A stretch of DNA of 64,000 nucleotides from Haladaptatus sp. R4 (GCF_001625445.1 NZ_LWHG01000003.1:1-64000), one strand, 5' to 3'. Positions 47,205-57,145 are shown, numbered from the stretch's first letter. The notes: generated from the sequence alone by a model not told the origin. Numbers and translations: made by a program.

Positions 47205-47939
47205 CTACGCGGACGAACTGACCACTTCTTCGTCCGAGAGGCGCTTTTCCGCCTCGTCGCGGTCCTCGGGATAGCCGACGTCGATGCGCCATCCATCCAT
47301 GCGAATCGCATCGATGGTGCGACCACTCTGAATCAGCAAATCGATGGCCTCGCTGATCTCGTACTCGCCGCGGTTCGACGGCTGTACGAGATGGCAGGCG
47401 TGGAAAATCGCCGGGGTGAACGTGTAGAACCCGGTCATCACGAGGTTCGACGGTGGGTCTTCGGGCTTCTCCACGACGTCCGTGATTTCGCCGTAGTCGT
47501 TGGTGTCACAGACGCCGAATCGGCTGGCGTCCTCGTACGGCACTTCTTCGGTGAGGAACGCGGCATCCGCTCGGTCCTCCTGCTGCCGACGAACCACGTC
47601 TTCGAGGTTCGCTTCGAAGATGTTGTCGCCCAGAATCAGCATGAAGTCGTCGTCGATGTGTTCCTCGACGGTCAACAACGCGTGGGCGAGACCCTTCTGT
47701 TCCCGCTGATGGGTGTAGGTGATCGGAATCCCTTCGAACTCGTCGTCGTAGTAGCTGATGATGTCTTCTTTGCGATAGCCGACGACGACGATGAACTCCT
47801 CGGCGCCGAGTTCGGCGAGTCGCTCGAAACAGTGAGTGACGATTGGCTTGCCGTTCACCTCGACCAAGCCCTTCGGCTTGTCGTTCGTGAGGGGTCGAAG
47901 ACGGGTACCCTTGCCAGCTGCCAGGACTACAGCTTTCAT
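47205..47939 (-). CDS. aglF: Glucose-1-phosphate nucleotidyltransferase (AglF type)
   Basis: 244 residues, intact. The nucleotidyltransferase signature VLAAGKGTRLRPLTNDKPKG begins at residue 5. LILGDNIFEANL supplies the metal-binding Asp, and VVEKPEDPPSN and WRIDVGYPED close the active site. Haloferax AglF makes UDP-glucose from UTP and glucose-1-phosphate for N-glycan synthesis. The gene is divergent from the aglM-like gene, as a matched pair providing UDP-glucuronate. The symbol is by similarity. Confidence 0.88.
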   Translation of the reverse strand: MKAVVLAAGKGTRLRPLTNDKPKGLVEVNGKPIVTHCFERLAELGAEEFIVVVGYRKEDIISYYDDEFEGIPITYTHQREQKGLAHALLTVEEHIDDDFMLILGDNIFEANLEDVVRRQQEDRADAAFLTEEVPYEDASRFGVCDTNDYGEITDVVEKPEDPPSNLVMTGFYTFTPAIFHACHLVQPSNRGEYEISEAIDLLIQSGRTIDAIRMDGWRIDVGYPEDRDEAEKRLSDEEVVSSSA

Positions 47940-47961
47940 ACTTTTGAAGCGGGATTCCAGG

Positions 47962-47993
47962 CTTAAATACTTTCAGACTGATTCGTATACGAA
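47962..47993. promoter_or_regulatory. Shared aglF-aglM intergenic promoter region with palindrome
   Basis: CTTAAATA (47962-47969) read on the minus strand gives TATTTAAG, 27 nt before the aglF start, so a leaderless mRNA is likely. The perfect palindrome TTCGTATACGAA (47982-47993), overlapping GAAGCTTC, lies between the two divergent genes and contains a TATA-like GTATAC. It could serve as an operator for both. Confidence 0.35.
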
Positions 47994-48026
47994 GCTTCAA
48001 GGGTGCAGGGATTAGTAACGCTTCTA

Positions 48027-49320
48027 ATGAAACTTAGCATCGTCGGGAGTGGCTACGTGGGAACGACCGTCGCCGCCTGTTTCGCCGACCTCGGACACTC
48101 GGTCACCAACATCGACATCGACGAGGACATCGTCGAACAACTCAACGAGGGACAGGCCCCCATCCACGAACCCGGATTGGACGACCTCGTCGCCGAGCAC
48201 GGTGGAACCCGACTCACGGCGACGACGGACTACGGTGCAGTCCGCGAAACCGACGCGACGTTCCTCGCGCTACCGACCCCGTCCCGTCCGGACGGTAGTA
48301 TCGACACGTCGATCATCGAGGCGGGAGCGCGTTCGCTCGGCGAGGCGTTGGAGTCGAAAGAGGACTACCACCTCGTCCTCCCGTCAAGAGTACCGTCGTT
48401 CCCGGAACGACCGAGGACGTACTCGGGTCCATCATCGAGGACGCTCGGGCAAGACCCGAGGGAAGGACTTCGACGTGGCGATGAACCCCGAATTCCTCCG
48501 TGAGGGAAGTGCGGTGGATGATTTCCTCGCCCCGGACAAAGTGGTTCTCGGAACGGAGAACGAACGTGCGAACGAACGGTTGTCGGCGGTTTTCGAACCC
48601 CTTATCGAATCGTCCGAACCCGCCGTGGTCGAGACCGGCATCCGCGAGGCGGAGATGATCAAGTACGCGAACAACGCGTTCCTCGCCACGAAGGTCAGCC
48701 TCGTCAACGAACTCGGAAACATCTGCAAGGAGTACGACGTCGACGCCTACGAGGTCATGGACGCCATCGGTTTGGACGACCGTATCGGCGAGCGATTCCT
48801 TCGCAGCGGCGTCGGATGGGGTGGAAGCTGTTTCCCGAAGGACACGGCCGCGTTGGTCGCCGCCGCTCACGAGAAGGGATACGAACCGTCCCTCGTCGAA
48901 GCGGCCATCGAAGTGAACGAGAAACAGCCCAAGCGGTTGCTCGAACTGCTCGAAGACCACGTCCCGCTTCAGGGCAAGCAGATTGCGGTGCTCGGACTCG
49001 CGTTCAAGCCGGGAACCGACGACGTTCGTAACTCCCGTGCGATTCCGATCATCGAAGGGTTACAGGACGGTGGCGCGACAGTCGTGGCGTACGACCCCGT
49101 GGCGACCGAAAACATGCGCGAACACTTCCCCGACATCGAGTACGTCGATTCCGCACGGACGGCGCTCGATGGGGCCGACGGGGCGCTCGTCGTTACCGAT
49201 TGGGACGAGTTCGCCGCGTTGGACGACGAGTTCGATTCGATGCGGGATCAGGTCGTCGTGGACGGCCGTCGTATCGTTCAGCGCCGCGAGGGTATCGTCT
49301 ACGAGGGTCTCACCTGGTGA
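48027..49320 (+). CDS. aglM: UDP-glucose 6-dehydrogenase (AglM type; frameshifts near 48381 and 48451)
   Basis: About 430 residues. Start [20 protein letters not shown] (NAD motif). Between the two breaks the frame reads [18 protein letters not shown], then [36 protein letters not shown] holds the catalytic Cys. [18 protein letters not shown] and [13 protein letters not shown] complete the C-terminal domain. It oxidises UDP-glucose to UDP-glucuronate. One base restored at each break (for example AAG from CAAG in GGGCAAGACC) makes a normal family sequence. Pairs with the aglF-like gene. Confidence 0.93.
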
Positions 49321-49546
49321 TCCCGAACGGGGTTCGTTTCGCTGTCGGAATCAGTTACTGACGAACGCTTTTTTCGAATCTCGGACGTTCAGCGTCGTCA
49401 CCGTTATTGCGGGGGAACCGTCTCTCCCGATTCTATATTCCAGTCTCAATTTAATTATCCGATATTGTGTCTCGTGACACGCATGTTTAACACAATTCCA
49501 GTTTTCTTGGAGAAAACTACTTCAATCGGTGTTGTAATGAATACCC

Positions 49547-51180
49547 ATGAGATCGTACGGGATGCCAGTCTCAACGAAAAATACGCTTCGTATCGTCGCC
49601 GTTCTGTTGATCGTCGCCCTCTTGGTCCCGGTTGCGTTTACGGCCCTCACGACGAACAAGGCGCTCGCAACGGACGGGGAGTTACGGAAGAACGCACAGA
49701 ACGTCACGTTCATTTCCACGCAGGGAGGGTCGACGCACGTCTACAAACACGCCGGTAAACTCGTGGCCGTCCAAACAGATACGAAACGGCTCATCTGGAA
49801 GCACGACAAGTATCGCCGATACATGGATATCGATCCGATCGGACGGGATCGAATTCTGTTCGTCGCGGGTGAACAAACCGGCCCGAACGAGTTCCAGCGC
49901 GTTGCCGTACTGATGAATTGGCGTAACGGCACCGAACTGGAAAAGTTCGACGTGCCGCACGATACGCACGATATCGACTATCTGGGTGGCCACCGCTATG
50001 CGATCGCTGATAAGTATAACAACCGTGCGTATATCTACAATTCCCGGACGAACCGGACGACCTGGGAGTACAAATTCGCGAATCACTACCCGAAGAGCGC
50101 GGGTGGCGGCAAGACCCACTTGAACAACATCGCGCTGGGTAACAACGGTACGTCGTCGTTCTCAGCCCTCGCAACTACGACCGAGTCATTCAGGTCGATA
50201 AAAAAACGAAGAAGACGGACTGGACGCTGGGACACGAGGACGATTACGACATTCTCTACGAGCAACACAATCCGCTCGTCCTCACGCGTGACCCGCTGAC
50301 GGTGCTCGTCGCGGACAGCGAGAACAACCGGATCGTCGAGTACCAGCGGTCGGACGGCGAGTGGAAGCTTACTTGGGGGTATCGAGGCGACCTCCTCTGG
50401 CCGCGCGATGCGGACCGACTTCCGAACGGAAACACGCTCATCGGCGACACGCTCAACGACCGAGCCATCGAGGTCACCCCGGACCGAAAGATAGTCTGGG
50501 AGTATCACGTCGAACGGTCCGTCTACGACGTGGAACGACTCCAGTACGGTGACGAACCGACCGGGCCGACCATGGCGAGCCAGCGTGACCGATTTGACGA
50601 GGTCATGCCGTCGAAGGCGGATTCCGAGTTGGCCTTCTTGTCGTCGTTCGAAAAATCGTATCGAAAGTCGTTCCAAATACTCACGTGGGTGCTCCCGGAC
50701 TGGGTGACCATGCGCGAGTACGGGTTCCTCCTCTCCGCGACGATGTTGGCCCTCGGATGGGTCGCCACCGAATCGCTGTACGTCGTTCCGCTATCGCGAC
50801 TTCGGGACGCCACGGTCGTCGATCGATTCGCTGCGAGTACAACCCGGCTTCCGACCGCTCGACTCGCGACGGGTGTCGCGGCCGCTGCGGTATTGATGGG
50901 TCTCTGTCTGATCGTCCTCCTTCCGGTTTCCGGCGGGCAGACGACCCTCTATCTCGGTCTCGGACTGCTGTTGCTGACACGGGGAATCGGAACGCCGACA
51001 CTGTTGGACGAGGTAATTCCCCGAAGGATCCGGGCGGCGGTAACAGTCGGCGTGTATCTGTGTTCCCTCCTCGGTGTGGTCGGGTTCATCGCGCTCGCGG
51101 TCACCCGCCCCGATTCCGGCTTGGTGTATGCGGGCTTCGCGGCGCTCCTCCTGTTGGCGACTGTGAACCGAGCGAGATAA
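49547..51180 (+). CDS. Arylsulfotransferase-like (ASST family) membrane protein (frameshift near 50155)
   Basis: About 545 residues. An N-terminal TM (LRIVAVLLIVALLVPVAFTA) is followed by a beta-propeller domain with repeated blades: THVYKHAGKLVAVQTDTKRL, DTHDIDYLGGHRYAIADKYN, LNNIALGNN, NYDRVIQVDKKTKKTDWTLG, HNPLVL and LVADSENNRIVEYQ. The C-terminal third has about five TM helices (LLSATMLALGWVATESLY, GVAAAAVLMGLCLIVLLPV). The break near 50155 is repaired by one base. ASST enzymes move sulfate between phenols without PAPS; the group's function in haloarchaea is unproven. An in-frame Met at 49562 is an alternative start. Confidence 0.82.
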
Positions 51181-51468
51181 CCAACAACCCTTTTCGACCC
51201 GTCTTTTTCGAGATACGCTTCCTTCGTCCACTGAATCGTGCGTTCCTCCATCCGGAAAACGAGCGCGTGCCGCGCCCGGAGGGACGGGGAGTCATCGACG
51301 AACGACGAGCGACCTGCGACGAACGAGAAGGGGGTGACGCCGTCGTAACCGTGCGGAGTTCACGCAAACAGTGCCGATGCGGAGTTCACGCGAAAAAGAC
51401 TGCACTGGACAAGGACCGGTGAAAAACACTCGTGGAAACGACACGAGAAGTGACGACGTGTCGTCGAA

Positions 51469-52913
51469 CTACTGTTCGTCTTCGCCACTGACGAGGTCTC
51501 CGACGTCCCTGACCACTCCCCATAGCTGTCGAACCACGATTTGTACGTCGAACCAGAACGACTGCCGACGGATGTACTCGATGTCGTATCGGAGTTTCTT
51601 GGCCGGTTCGTGTCCAGTGGCATCGCTGATCTGTGCGAGACCGGTCAAACCGGGCTTGATGAACCATCGTTTTCTCCATTCGACGACGCCCGTTTCGATG
51701 TCGGAGTCCAGTTCAGGTCGCTCCGGACGTGGACCGACGACACTCATATCTCCCGCCAGAATCGACCACAGTTGTGGAATCTCGTCCAAGTGAGTCCGTC
51801 GGAGGATTTTCCCCACACGCGTGACGCGAGGGTCGACTTCCCCCTTGTCCTCTTCGCTTAATTTGGCCCCCGTTCCGGCTTCCGCGTCGGTAACCATACT
51901 CCGGAACTTGTACACCTGGAACGTGCCGCCGAACTCCGCGGTTCGTGCTTGGCTGTAGAACACGGGACCGGAACTGTCGAGTTTGACCGCCAGCGCGATG
52001 AGGCCGAGGAGCGGCGCGAACAGGAGGAGACTGCTGGCTGCGAACAGCACGTCGAACGACCGCTTCAGGAGGTAATCCTGCCAGTCCCACGGTTCGAGCG
52101 CGATTTCGATGAGTTCGTCGTCTTCCGTCGCCTCCGCCTTGGTGAGAACGCTGTCTATCTGTCTACGGGGTGCCTTCGCGGTGACGCCGTGTTTGTAACA
52201 CGTGTCGAGCGCGCCGAAGAACTCGGCTCGGTCGGTGGTCGAGAACGCCAGGATGGCGGTATCGACGCTGTTTTCGAGCAGGACGTCCTCCAACCGGGAG
52301 AGTCCGCCGAGGCGTTCCACGCCCGCCAACGGTTGTTCCGTGCCGCCGTCCGGGGCGACTTGCTCACGTTCCCGGTCCGTGATTTCGGCCCCGCTCAACG
52401 GCGAAACGTACCCCAACACGGGTGTGTTGATAACGGTGAGAACGTCCCGAATGTAGCGGATGTCGTCCCCGATGACGATGGGACAGTCGGTTTTGATGGC
52501 CGGTCGGCGGCGGATGGTAACGAACAGAAGCGGGAGGAGAACGCAGAGAAACGCGGCGACGATGATGAGCGTCGAGCGCGGGAGTCGGTACGTATAGTCG
52601 AAGTACCCTATCGTCGCGAGTCCGAGAACCGCGATGAGGAGCCGTTTTTCGGTGACGAACAGGGTGTCGAGTATTCGCCGCGGACGCGGCTTGTACATCG
52701 GGGCAAGGCACGCCTAACGACGAAGACCGTGAGAAGCCCGGCGATACCGATCTGCCTCGGCGGCAGTTGTACCGCCTGAAGCTGGTCGATTATCGGGAAC
52801 GTAGTCGTTACGAACCCCTGTATCGAGGAGCTATTGGCGACGATGACCGCAGCAGAGACGAAGAGGATCGTTCCCGTGATACTCGTGAAACGATAACGAA
52901 ATCCGGAGGGCAT
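51469..52913 (-). CDS. Polyprenyl-phosphate sugar-1-phosphate transferase initiating polysaccharide synthesis (WbaP/WcaJ type; frameshift near 52705)
   Basis: About 480 residues. Four to five N-terminal TM helices (two before the break near 52705) are followed by a Rossmann-like middle domain (CPIVIGDDIRYIRDVL). The C-terminal phosphoglycosyltransferase domain has KRSFDVLFAASSLLLFAPLL (re-entrant helix), YKFRSMVTDAE, RRTHLDEIPQLWSILAGDM, VVGPRPERPE and GLTGLAQISD. This enzyme loads the first sugar-phosphate onto the lipid carrier, a hallmark of bacterial EPS loci. Its presence implies a pathway separate from AglB-type dolichol initiation. Confidence 0.93.
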
Positions 52914-53175
52914 TATTTAACTGACGTAGGTATTACAAAGTCATAAATGCTACGTCCAATTAACGCTTGTAATCATTTTTGAATCTATTATAATAAATAA
53001 GGTAATAGTTTGATAGATATTCATATGTTATTCTTCGTTACGGTTGGGCGGTTCGCCTCCCGACGGTTTTGTCAGCGTCACGAAACGAGAGGCGGATGGA
53101 CTCGGTAATCTTTCCCTACACATTCGTAGAGGAATCATTACAATAGTGATCGTCACCGTTCCTCGTAATTAAGAC
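52914..53175. other. AT-rich intergenic region
   Basis: 262 nt upstream of both the initiating transferase gene (minus strand) and a tiny membrane protein gene (plus strand). The 52950-53030 part is very AT-rich. It must hold at least one promoter. No other gene seen. Confidence 0.4.
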
Positions 53176-53298
53176 ATGAACGCGAACGTGGATACCACTC
53201 GGTCGTCGGAGTGTTACCCGTTCTGGAAGGGGTACCTCCTCGCAGTGGCCTTGTCGATCGTTTTGTGGGTTCTCTTCATTGGTCTCCTCGTTTTCTAG
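53176..53298 (+). CDS. 40-residue single-helix membrane microprotein A
   Basis: Starts MNANVDTTRSSECYP, then one hydrophobic helix from residue ~15 to 40, ending IGLLVF. Its helix pattern F-W-x2-[YF]-L-L-x-V-x2-S-x2-L-W-V is shared with the 38-residue protein encoded at 54502-54618. This indicates common descent and purifying selection, so both are likely real genes. It lies between the initiating transferase and the uppP-like gene. No family recognised. Confidence 0.6.
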   Translation: MNANVDTTRSSECYPFWKGYLLAVALSIVLWVLFIGLLVF

Positions 53299-53392
53299 GG
53301 ACGTGGAAACGAGTGGACCGTCGGACGACCCATCGTGATCTGAATATTACATAAATGCTATCTTGGATGAACCGATATACTACAACGAAACG

Positions 53393-53473
53393 ATGACGAG
53401 GGATGAAGCGTTGATAGCCATCGGAATCATTCTCGGCGTGTGCGGACTCGGATATACGATAATCGGAATTTGA
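53393..53473 (+). CDS. 26-residue hydrophobic microprotein
   Basis: Starts MTRDEALIAIGIILG and carries a single glycine-rich hydrophobic stretch to the end (GYTIIGI). It ends 3 nt before the stop of the convergent uppP-like gene. It is short enough to be chance, but the start, charge pattern and location beside microprotein A make it worth recording. Confidence 0.35.
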   Translation: MTRDEALIAIGIILGVCGLGYTIIGI

Positions 53474-53476
53474 GAA

Positions 53477-54300
53477 TCACAGGGTAAAGAGGAACACGCC
53501 ACCGAGGACCGCGAGCGTTCCGATACCGACGCACACGGCCCAGAAGGACACCCGTTGACGACCCGTAGCAGGGCGTCGATGGTAATATACCCGATAACGG
53601 CGCTGGTTCCGATGGCGATGACCGCCGCTTTCAGTGAAACGGTCGGGAGTGCTCCCGTTTTGAGGACGACCAACATCCCGGCACCCGCCGCCGCCGGAAT
53701 GCTCAGCAGAAACGAGAGGCGAAACGCGTTCACGCCGTCGTATCCCCGGAAGAGGAGCGTTCCGGCGGTCGTCCCCGACCGGGAAACGCCCGGAAGGATG
53801 GACAGGCCTTGCATACTCCCGACGAGCACCGCATCCTGCAGCGTTGGCGTTTCCCGGTTCCCCAGTTCGAACTGGTCGGCGGTTCGAAGCAGGATACCAG
53901 TTCCAATCAGCAGGACGCCGATGAGCGCCACAAATCCGCCGCCAGCGAGGTCAGAGACGACCGCATCGAGGGTTACGTACGCGAGGATACCGACGATACC
54001 CGACGCGAGCATCGCGACGACGATGAACGACAGTTCGGCTTGTTGCTCATCGAACGCCGAACGAGGACGCCACGTCGGAAGCGATTCGAGAACGCGTTGA
54101 ACCTCGTCGCGATAGTACACGGTCGCCGCGATAGCCGTTCCGAGGTGCAGAAAGAGCGAAAACTGAACGGCCGCTTTCGGCTGTTTTCCCATCGCACGGA
54201 GGAACAGCGTGATGTTGCCCTCGCTCGATATCGGCAGCCATTCGAAAATTCCCTGCAGAATACCAGTTACAAATGCGATTACGAGGGAGGTATCGACCAT
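53477..54300 (-). CDS. UppP/BacA-like undecaprenyl-diphosphatase (frameshift near 53551)
   Basis: About 274 residues, eight TM helices. Signature 1 is GIFEWLPISSEGN, where bacterial enzymes have E-G-x-T-E-[WF]-L-P-[IV]-S-S-T-G-H; signature 2 is PGVSRSGTTAGTLLFRGY with the catalytic Ser/Arg. Near 53551 one lost G (AACGGGTGTCC) hides the true end WAVCVGIGTLAVLGGVFLFTL. It recycles the polyprenyl-diphosphate carrier released by polymerases or ligases. I start at MVDTSLVIAFVTGI, ending at 54300. Confidence 0.9.
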
Positions 54301-54501
54301 TAACGGTGGGATATTTCGCAAAGAACATAGGCGATTCGGTTTCTGTCGTTTCCCGTTAGTTCGACGACGATACACAATGATATACTGATTACGTGTTCGA
54401 TTAAAACTCCGGTGTGGATCGAACGTGCCGTCTGTCTACTTAATGACTGTCCATGTTAACCCCACAATAAATGGATCTACAGACGTGAAGTGATACTATA
54501 G

Positions 54502-54618
54502 ATGGCGATCGCAGACCCCAAGTTAGAACTCCCAGAATTCGCTGGCTTCTGGACCGCATTCCTACTTTCGGTACTCGTCTCCCTGTTCCTGTGGGTCGCA
54601 ATATTCCGGCTATTCTAA
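54502..54618 (+). CDS. 38-residue single-helix membrane microprotein B
   Basis: Starts MAIADPKLELPEFAG; the helix runs from residue ~16 to 38 and ends WVAIFRLF. It shares the FWxx[YF]LLxVxxSxxLWV pattern with microprotein A 1.3 kb away, on the same strand. The two flank the uppP-like gene. It is convergent with the third O-antigen-ligase-like gene, 73 nt from its stop. Function unknown; a small subunit of a polymerase or pyrophosphatase is one possibility. Confidence 0.6.
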   Translation: MAIADPKLELPEFAGFWTAFLLSVLVSLFLWVAIFRLF

Positions 54619-54691
54619 TATTTTTGCCAATCCGAATTTGCTGTGGATTTCGAAGAAGTATCGGATAAACAATGTCGTAGTTTGAATTCGA

Positions 54692-56119
54692 TCAGTCGAG
54701 GTAGCCGCAGATGAGATAGCCGAACACGAGCGCCGAGAGTATCGAGCCAATCGCGACGTTGAACAGCGAATATGCTTCGAACATCTGATGGACCGCGAAT
54801 CCGAACGCGAACGCGAGCATCGCAACGTCGACGCTGTCCCGACGGACGATTCCTTCGAGGATACTTCCCCCGACGAGTGTGAGGTACGCGAGGCCGCCAA
54901 CCACACCGACCTGGAGGAATATCTCGACGTAGGAGTTGTGCGGCGAGTGTCCGCGAATCCTCTCGACGGAGATGAACGGGGCAATGACGTCGTGCGTGTT
55001 GACGACCCCGTATCCGAACGCTGATGGAGCGTGGTAGACGGCCTGAACGCCCGCTTTCCAGAGGACGAATCGACCGTTCGTGTCTATCGGCACTATCGAC
55101 AGGAAGATTCCACCGATGAACAGGACCGTCATCGCTCCCAAACCGACGACGGTGAACGGGAGACTCCGACGGTCGAAAGCCAGGTATCCGACGTAGATGA
55201 CCGATGCCAGGCCGAACGCGAGCCACGACGACCGGGAGTAAGAGAGGACGAGGGCGAGGACGTTCAACACCAATAGCGGTATCGCCATCGAGGCCGCGAC
55301 GTACCGCCTTTGTCGTACGGAATCGCTCGCCAACACGAGCGCTCCGAACGCACCCGCGAAGGCGACGATTCCGGTGGTGTTCGGGTTCGAGAATATCGAC
55401 TGGAGGAAATGGGTTTGCCCGAAGAGCGGGAGGTCGAACGTCGCGTGATACAGTTGGATTTGCAGCCACGACAGTTGGTAGTTCCCGACCACGTACGCCG
55501 GAAGACCCACCAAGGCGACGAATCCGGAGATGAGCGATACGGCCCACAGGAAGACGTCACGATTGACGTATCTCGGCAGGAAAAAGAGGCTCAGTCCGAA
55601 GACGAGCGCCACGTACACGACGAACGATGCCTTCGTCGACCCGGCACTCATCTCGTTGACGTGATAGAAATACACCCCGAGCAACACCGAATACGCGCCG
55701 ATGAACAGCGCCCGACTTCGGACGAACTCCACGAAGCGATGGCCGAGAATCGGGTACAGAACGTACAGTATGTAGACGAACGCGACCTGGAAGGTCCGCC
55801 CATCCGGCGGAATGTACTTGTTGTGTTGTCGCAGGAGGACGAACGTCAGCAGTATCAGTACGGACACTTGTGCGACGTGTAGCCACAAGTTCCGGTCCCG
55901 GTTGTAATAACTGTACATGAGCAACAAAACCGGAGCGAGGTAGAGATAGAGCATGTCGATATGAAACGATCCGTACTGTTCGGGTGCGTTCGGCACGCGA
56001 AGAAGAACCGCGACGAAGAGGAGCGGTATCAAAAGCAGTTGGAGTAAGGCTATCGGCTGAAACTCGCCGGTAAGGGGATTCAGGGATACGGAGGTCGTTC
56101 GTTGGTCACGGATACTCAT
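54692..56119 (-). CDS. O-antigen ligase/polymerase-like (Wzy/WaaL) membrane protein 3
   Basis: 475 residues, intact, ~12 TM helices. SYSRSSWLAFGLASVIY is the SRxxxL motif. The external loop has GYGVVNTHDVIAPFISVERI and GHSPHNSYVEIFLQVGVVGG with His-Asn-Ser. It is GC-rich like the host genome, unlike the two similar proteins in the AT-rich island. Its position next to uppP and the initiating transferase suggests it is the resident polymerase, while the island copies were added later. That ordering is inference. Confidence 0.87.
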   Translation of the reverse strand: MSIRDQRTTSVSLNPLTGEFQPIALLQLLLIPLLFVAVLLRVPNAPEQYGSFHIDMLYLYLAPVLLLMYSYYNRDRNLWLHVAQVSVLILLTFVLLRQHNKYIPPDGRTFQVAFVYILYVLYPILGHRFVEFVRSRALFIGAYSVLLGVYFYHVNEMSAGSTKASFVVYVALVFGLSLFFLPRYVNRDVFLWAVSLISGFVALVGLPAYVVGNYQLSWLQIQLYHATFDLPLFGQTHFLQSIFSNPNTTGIVAFAGAFGALVLASDSVRQRRYVAASMAIPLLVLNVLALVLSYSRSSWLAFGLASVIYVGYLAFDRRSLPFTVVGLGAMTVLFIGGIFLSIVPIDTNGRFVLWKAGVQAVYHAPSAFGYGVVNTHDVIAPFISVERIRGHSPHNSYVEIFLQVGVVGGLAYLTLVGGSILEGIVRRDSVDVAMLAFAFGFAVHQMFEAYSLFNVAIGSILSALVFGYLICGYLD

Positions 56120-56377
56120 TGGTTTGGTCCTCTCTATCGGTACTACCGTTGAACCATAGCATAAAAAGAGTATTTCTTTGTCTTTTTGTATAACTTAGGA
56201 AGAACTAAACATGACACATCCCAAATAGATGATTGCGAATACGGGAGTCGAGGCGTCCACTCGGAAGTGTAGATCGTCGTGGATAATCCCTGTCTTCGCT
56301 CGCTGAAGTGAGTGAACGTCGATGGAGACGTATATTCCACACAAAGTTAATCCGGTTTGTCGTCCTGTTTTCACACG

Positions 56378-57145
56378 ATGCCGAACGAACTATTCGATTT
56401 GGAAGGGGAAGTCGCGGTCGTGACCGGCGGAACGCGGGGTATCGGACTCGCCATCGCGCAGGCGTTCGCCGACGCCGGTGCGGCCGTCGTCCCCACGTCC
56501 CGTAGTGAGGACGCCGTCGATGCCGCCGTCGAGGACGTTCGAGACCGTGGCGCGGATTCGCTGGCATCGCCCGTCGATGTCGCCGACGAGGACGACATTA
56601 CGACACTGTTCGACCGCGTGGAGTCGGAACTCGGCGGTGCCGATATCGTCGTGAACAACGCCGGGTTCAATCCGGACGACGCGCTCGGAAAGCCGGAGGA
56701 CGTCTCTGCAGACGCCTTCGATTCGGTGATGGACGTCAACCTCCGCGGTGCGTTCCTCTGTTCGAAACACGCTGCGGAACGGTTACACGAGTCGGGCGGG
56801 AGCGTCATCAACGTCGCCAGCGTCGGCGGGATGGTCGGCCTCCCGCGCCAGCATCCGTACGTCGCGTCGAAGCACGGCCTCGTCGGACTCACGCGAAGCC
56901 TCGCGCTCGACTGGGCACCGACCGTCCGAGTGAACGCCGTCGCCCCGGGCTACGTCAGCACCGACCTCACCGAGGGACTCGAAGCGAACGACCGACTCCG
57001 CCAGTCGATCATCGACCGAACCCCGATCGACCGCTTCGCGGAACCCGAGGAAATCGCCGCACCGGTCCTCTTTCTCGCCAGCGACGCCGCCTCGTTCGTC
57101 ACCGGAAGCTGTCTCACCGTGGACGGCGGATGGACGGCGCAGTGA
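56378..57145 (+). CDS. Short-chain dehydrogenase/reductase (SDR family)
   Basis: 255 residues, intact. Cofactor motif VTGGTRGIGLAIAQAF, VNNAGFNPDD, catalytic Ser in VINVASVGGM, catalytic YVASKHG (Tyr-x3-Lys) and VNAVAPGYVSTDLTEGL. It ends SCLTVDGGWTAQ, the classic C-terminus. It is probably a 3-oxoacyl or sugar/alcohol dehydrogenase, with NADP preference unresolved. I start at MPNELFDLEGEV because the seven residues before it look untranslated. It opens the housekeeping part after the glycan locus. Confidence 0.93.
   Translation: MPNELFDLEGEVAVVTGGTRGIGLAIAQAFADAGAAVVPTSRSEDAVDAAVEDVRDRGADSLASPVDVADEDDITTLFDRVESELGGADIVVNNAGFNPDDALGKPEDVSADAFDSVMDVNLRGAFLCSKHAAERLHESGGSVINVASVGGMVGLPRQHPYVASKHGLVGLTRSLALDWAPTVRVNAVAPGYVSTDLTEGLEANDRLRQSIIDRTPIDRFAEPEEIAAPVLFLASDAASFVTGSCLTVDGGWTAQ

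Noticed and set aside
54615-55547. 310-codon frame on the minus strand inside the third polymerase gene
   Set aside because: Out-of-frame shadow of the O-antigen-ligase-like gene.
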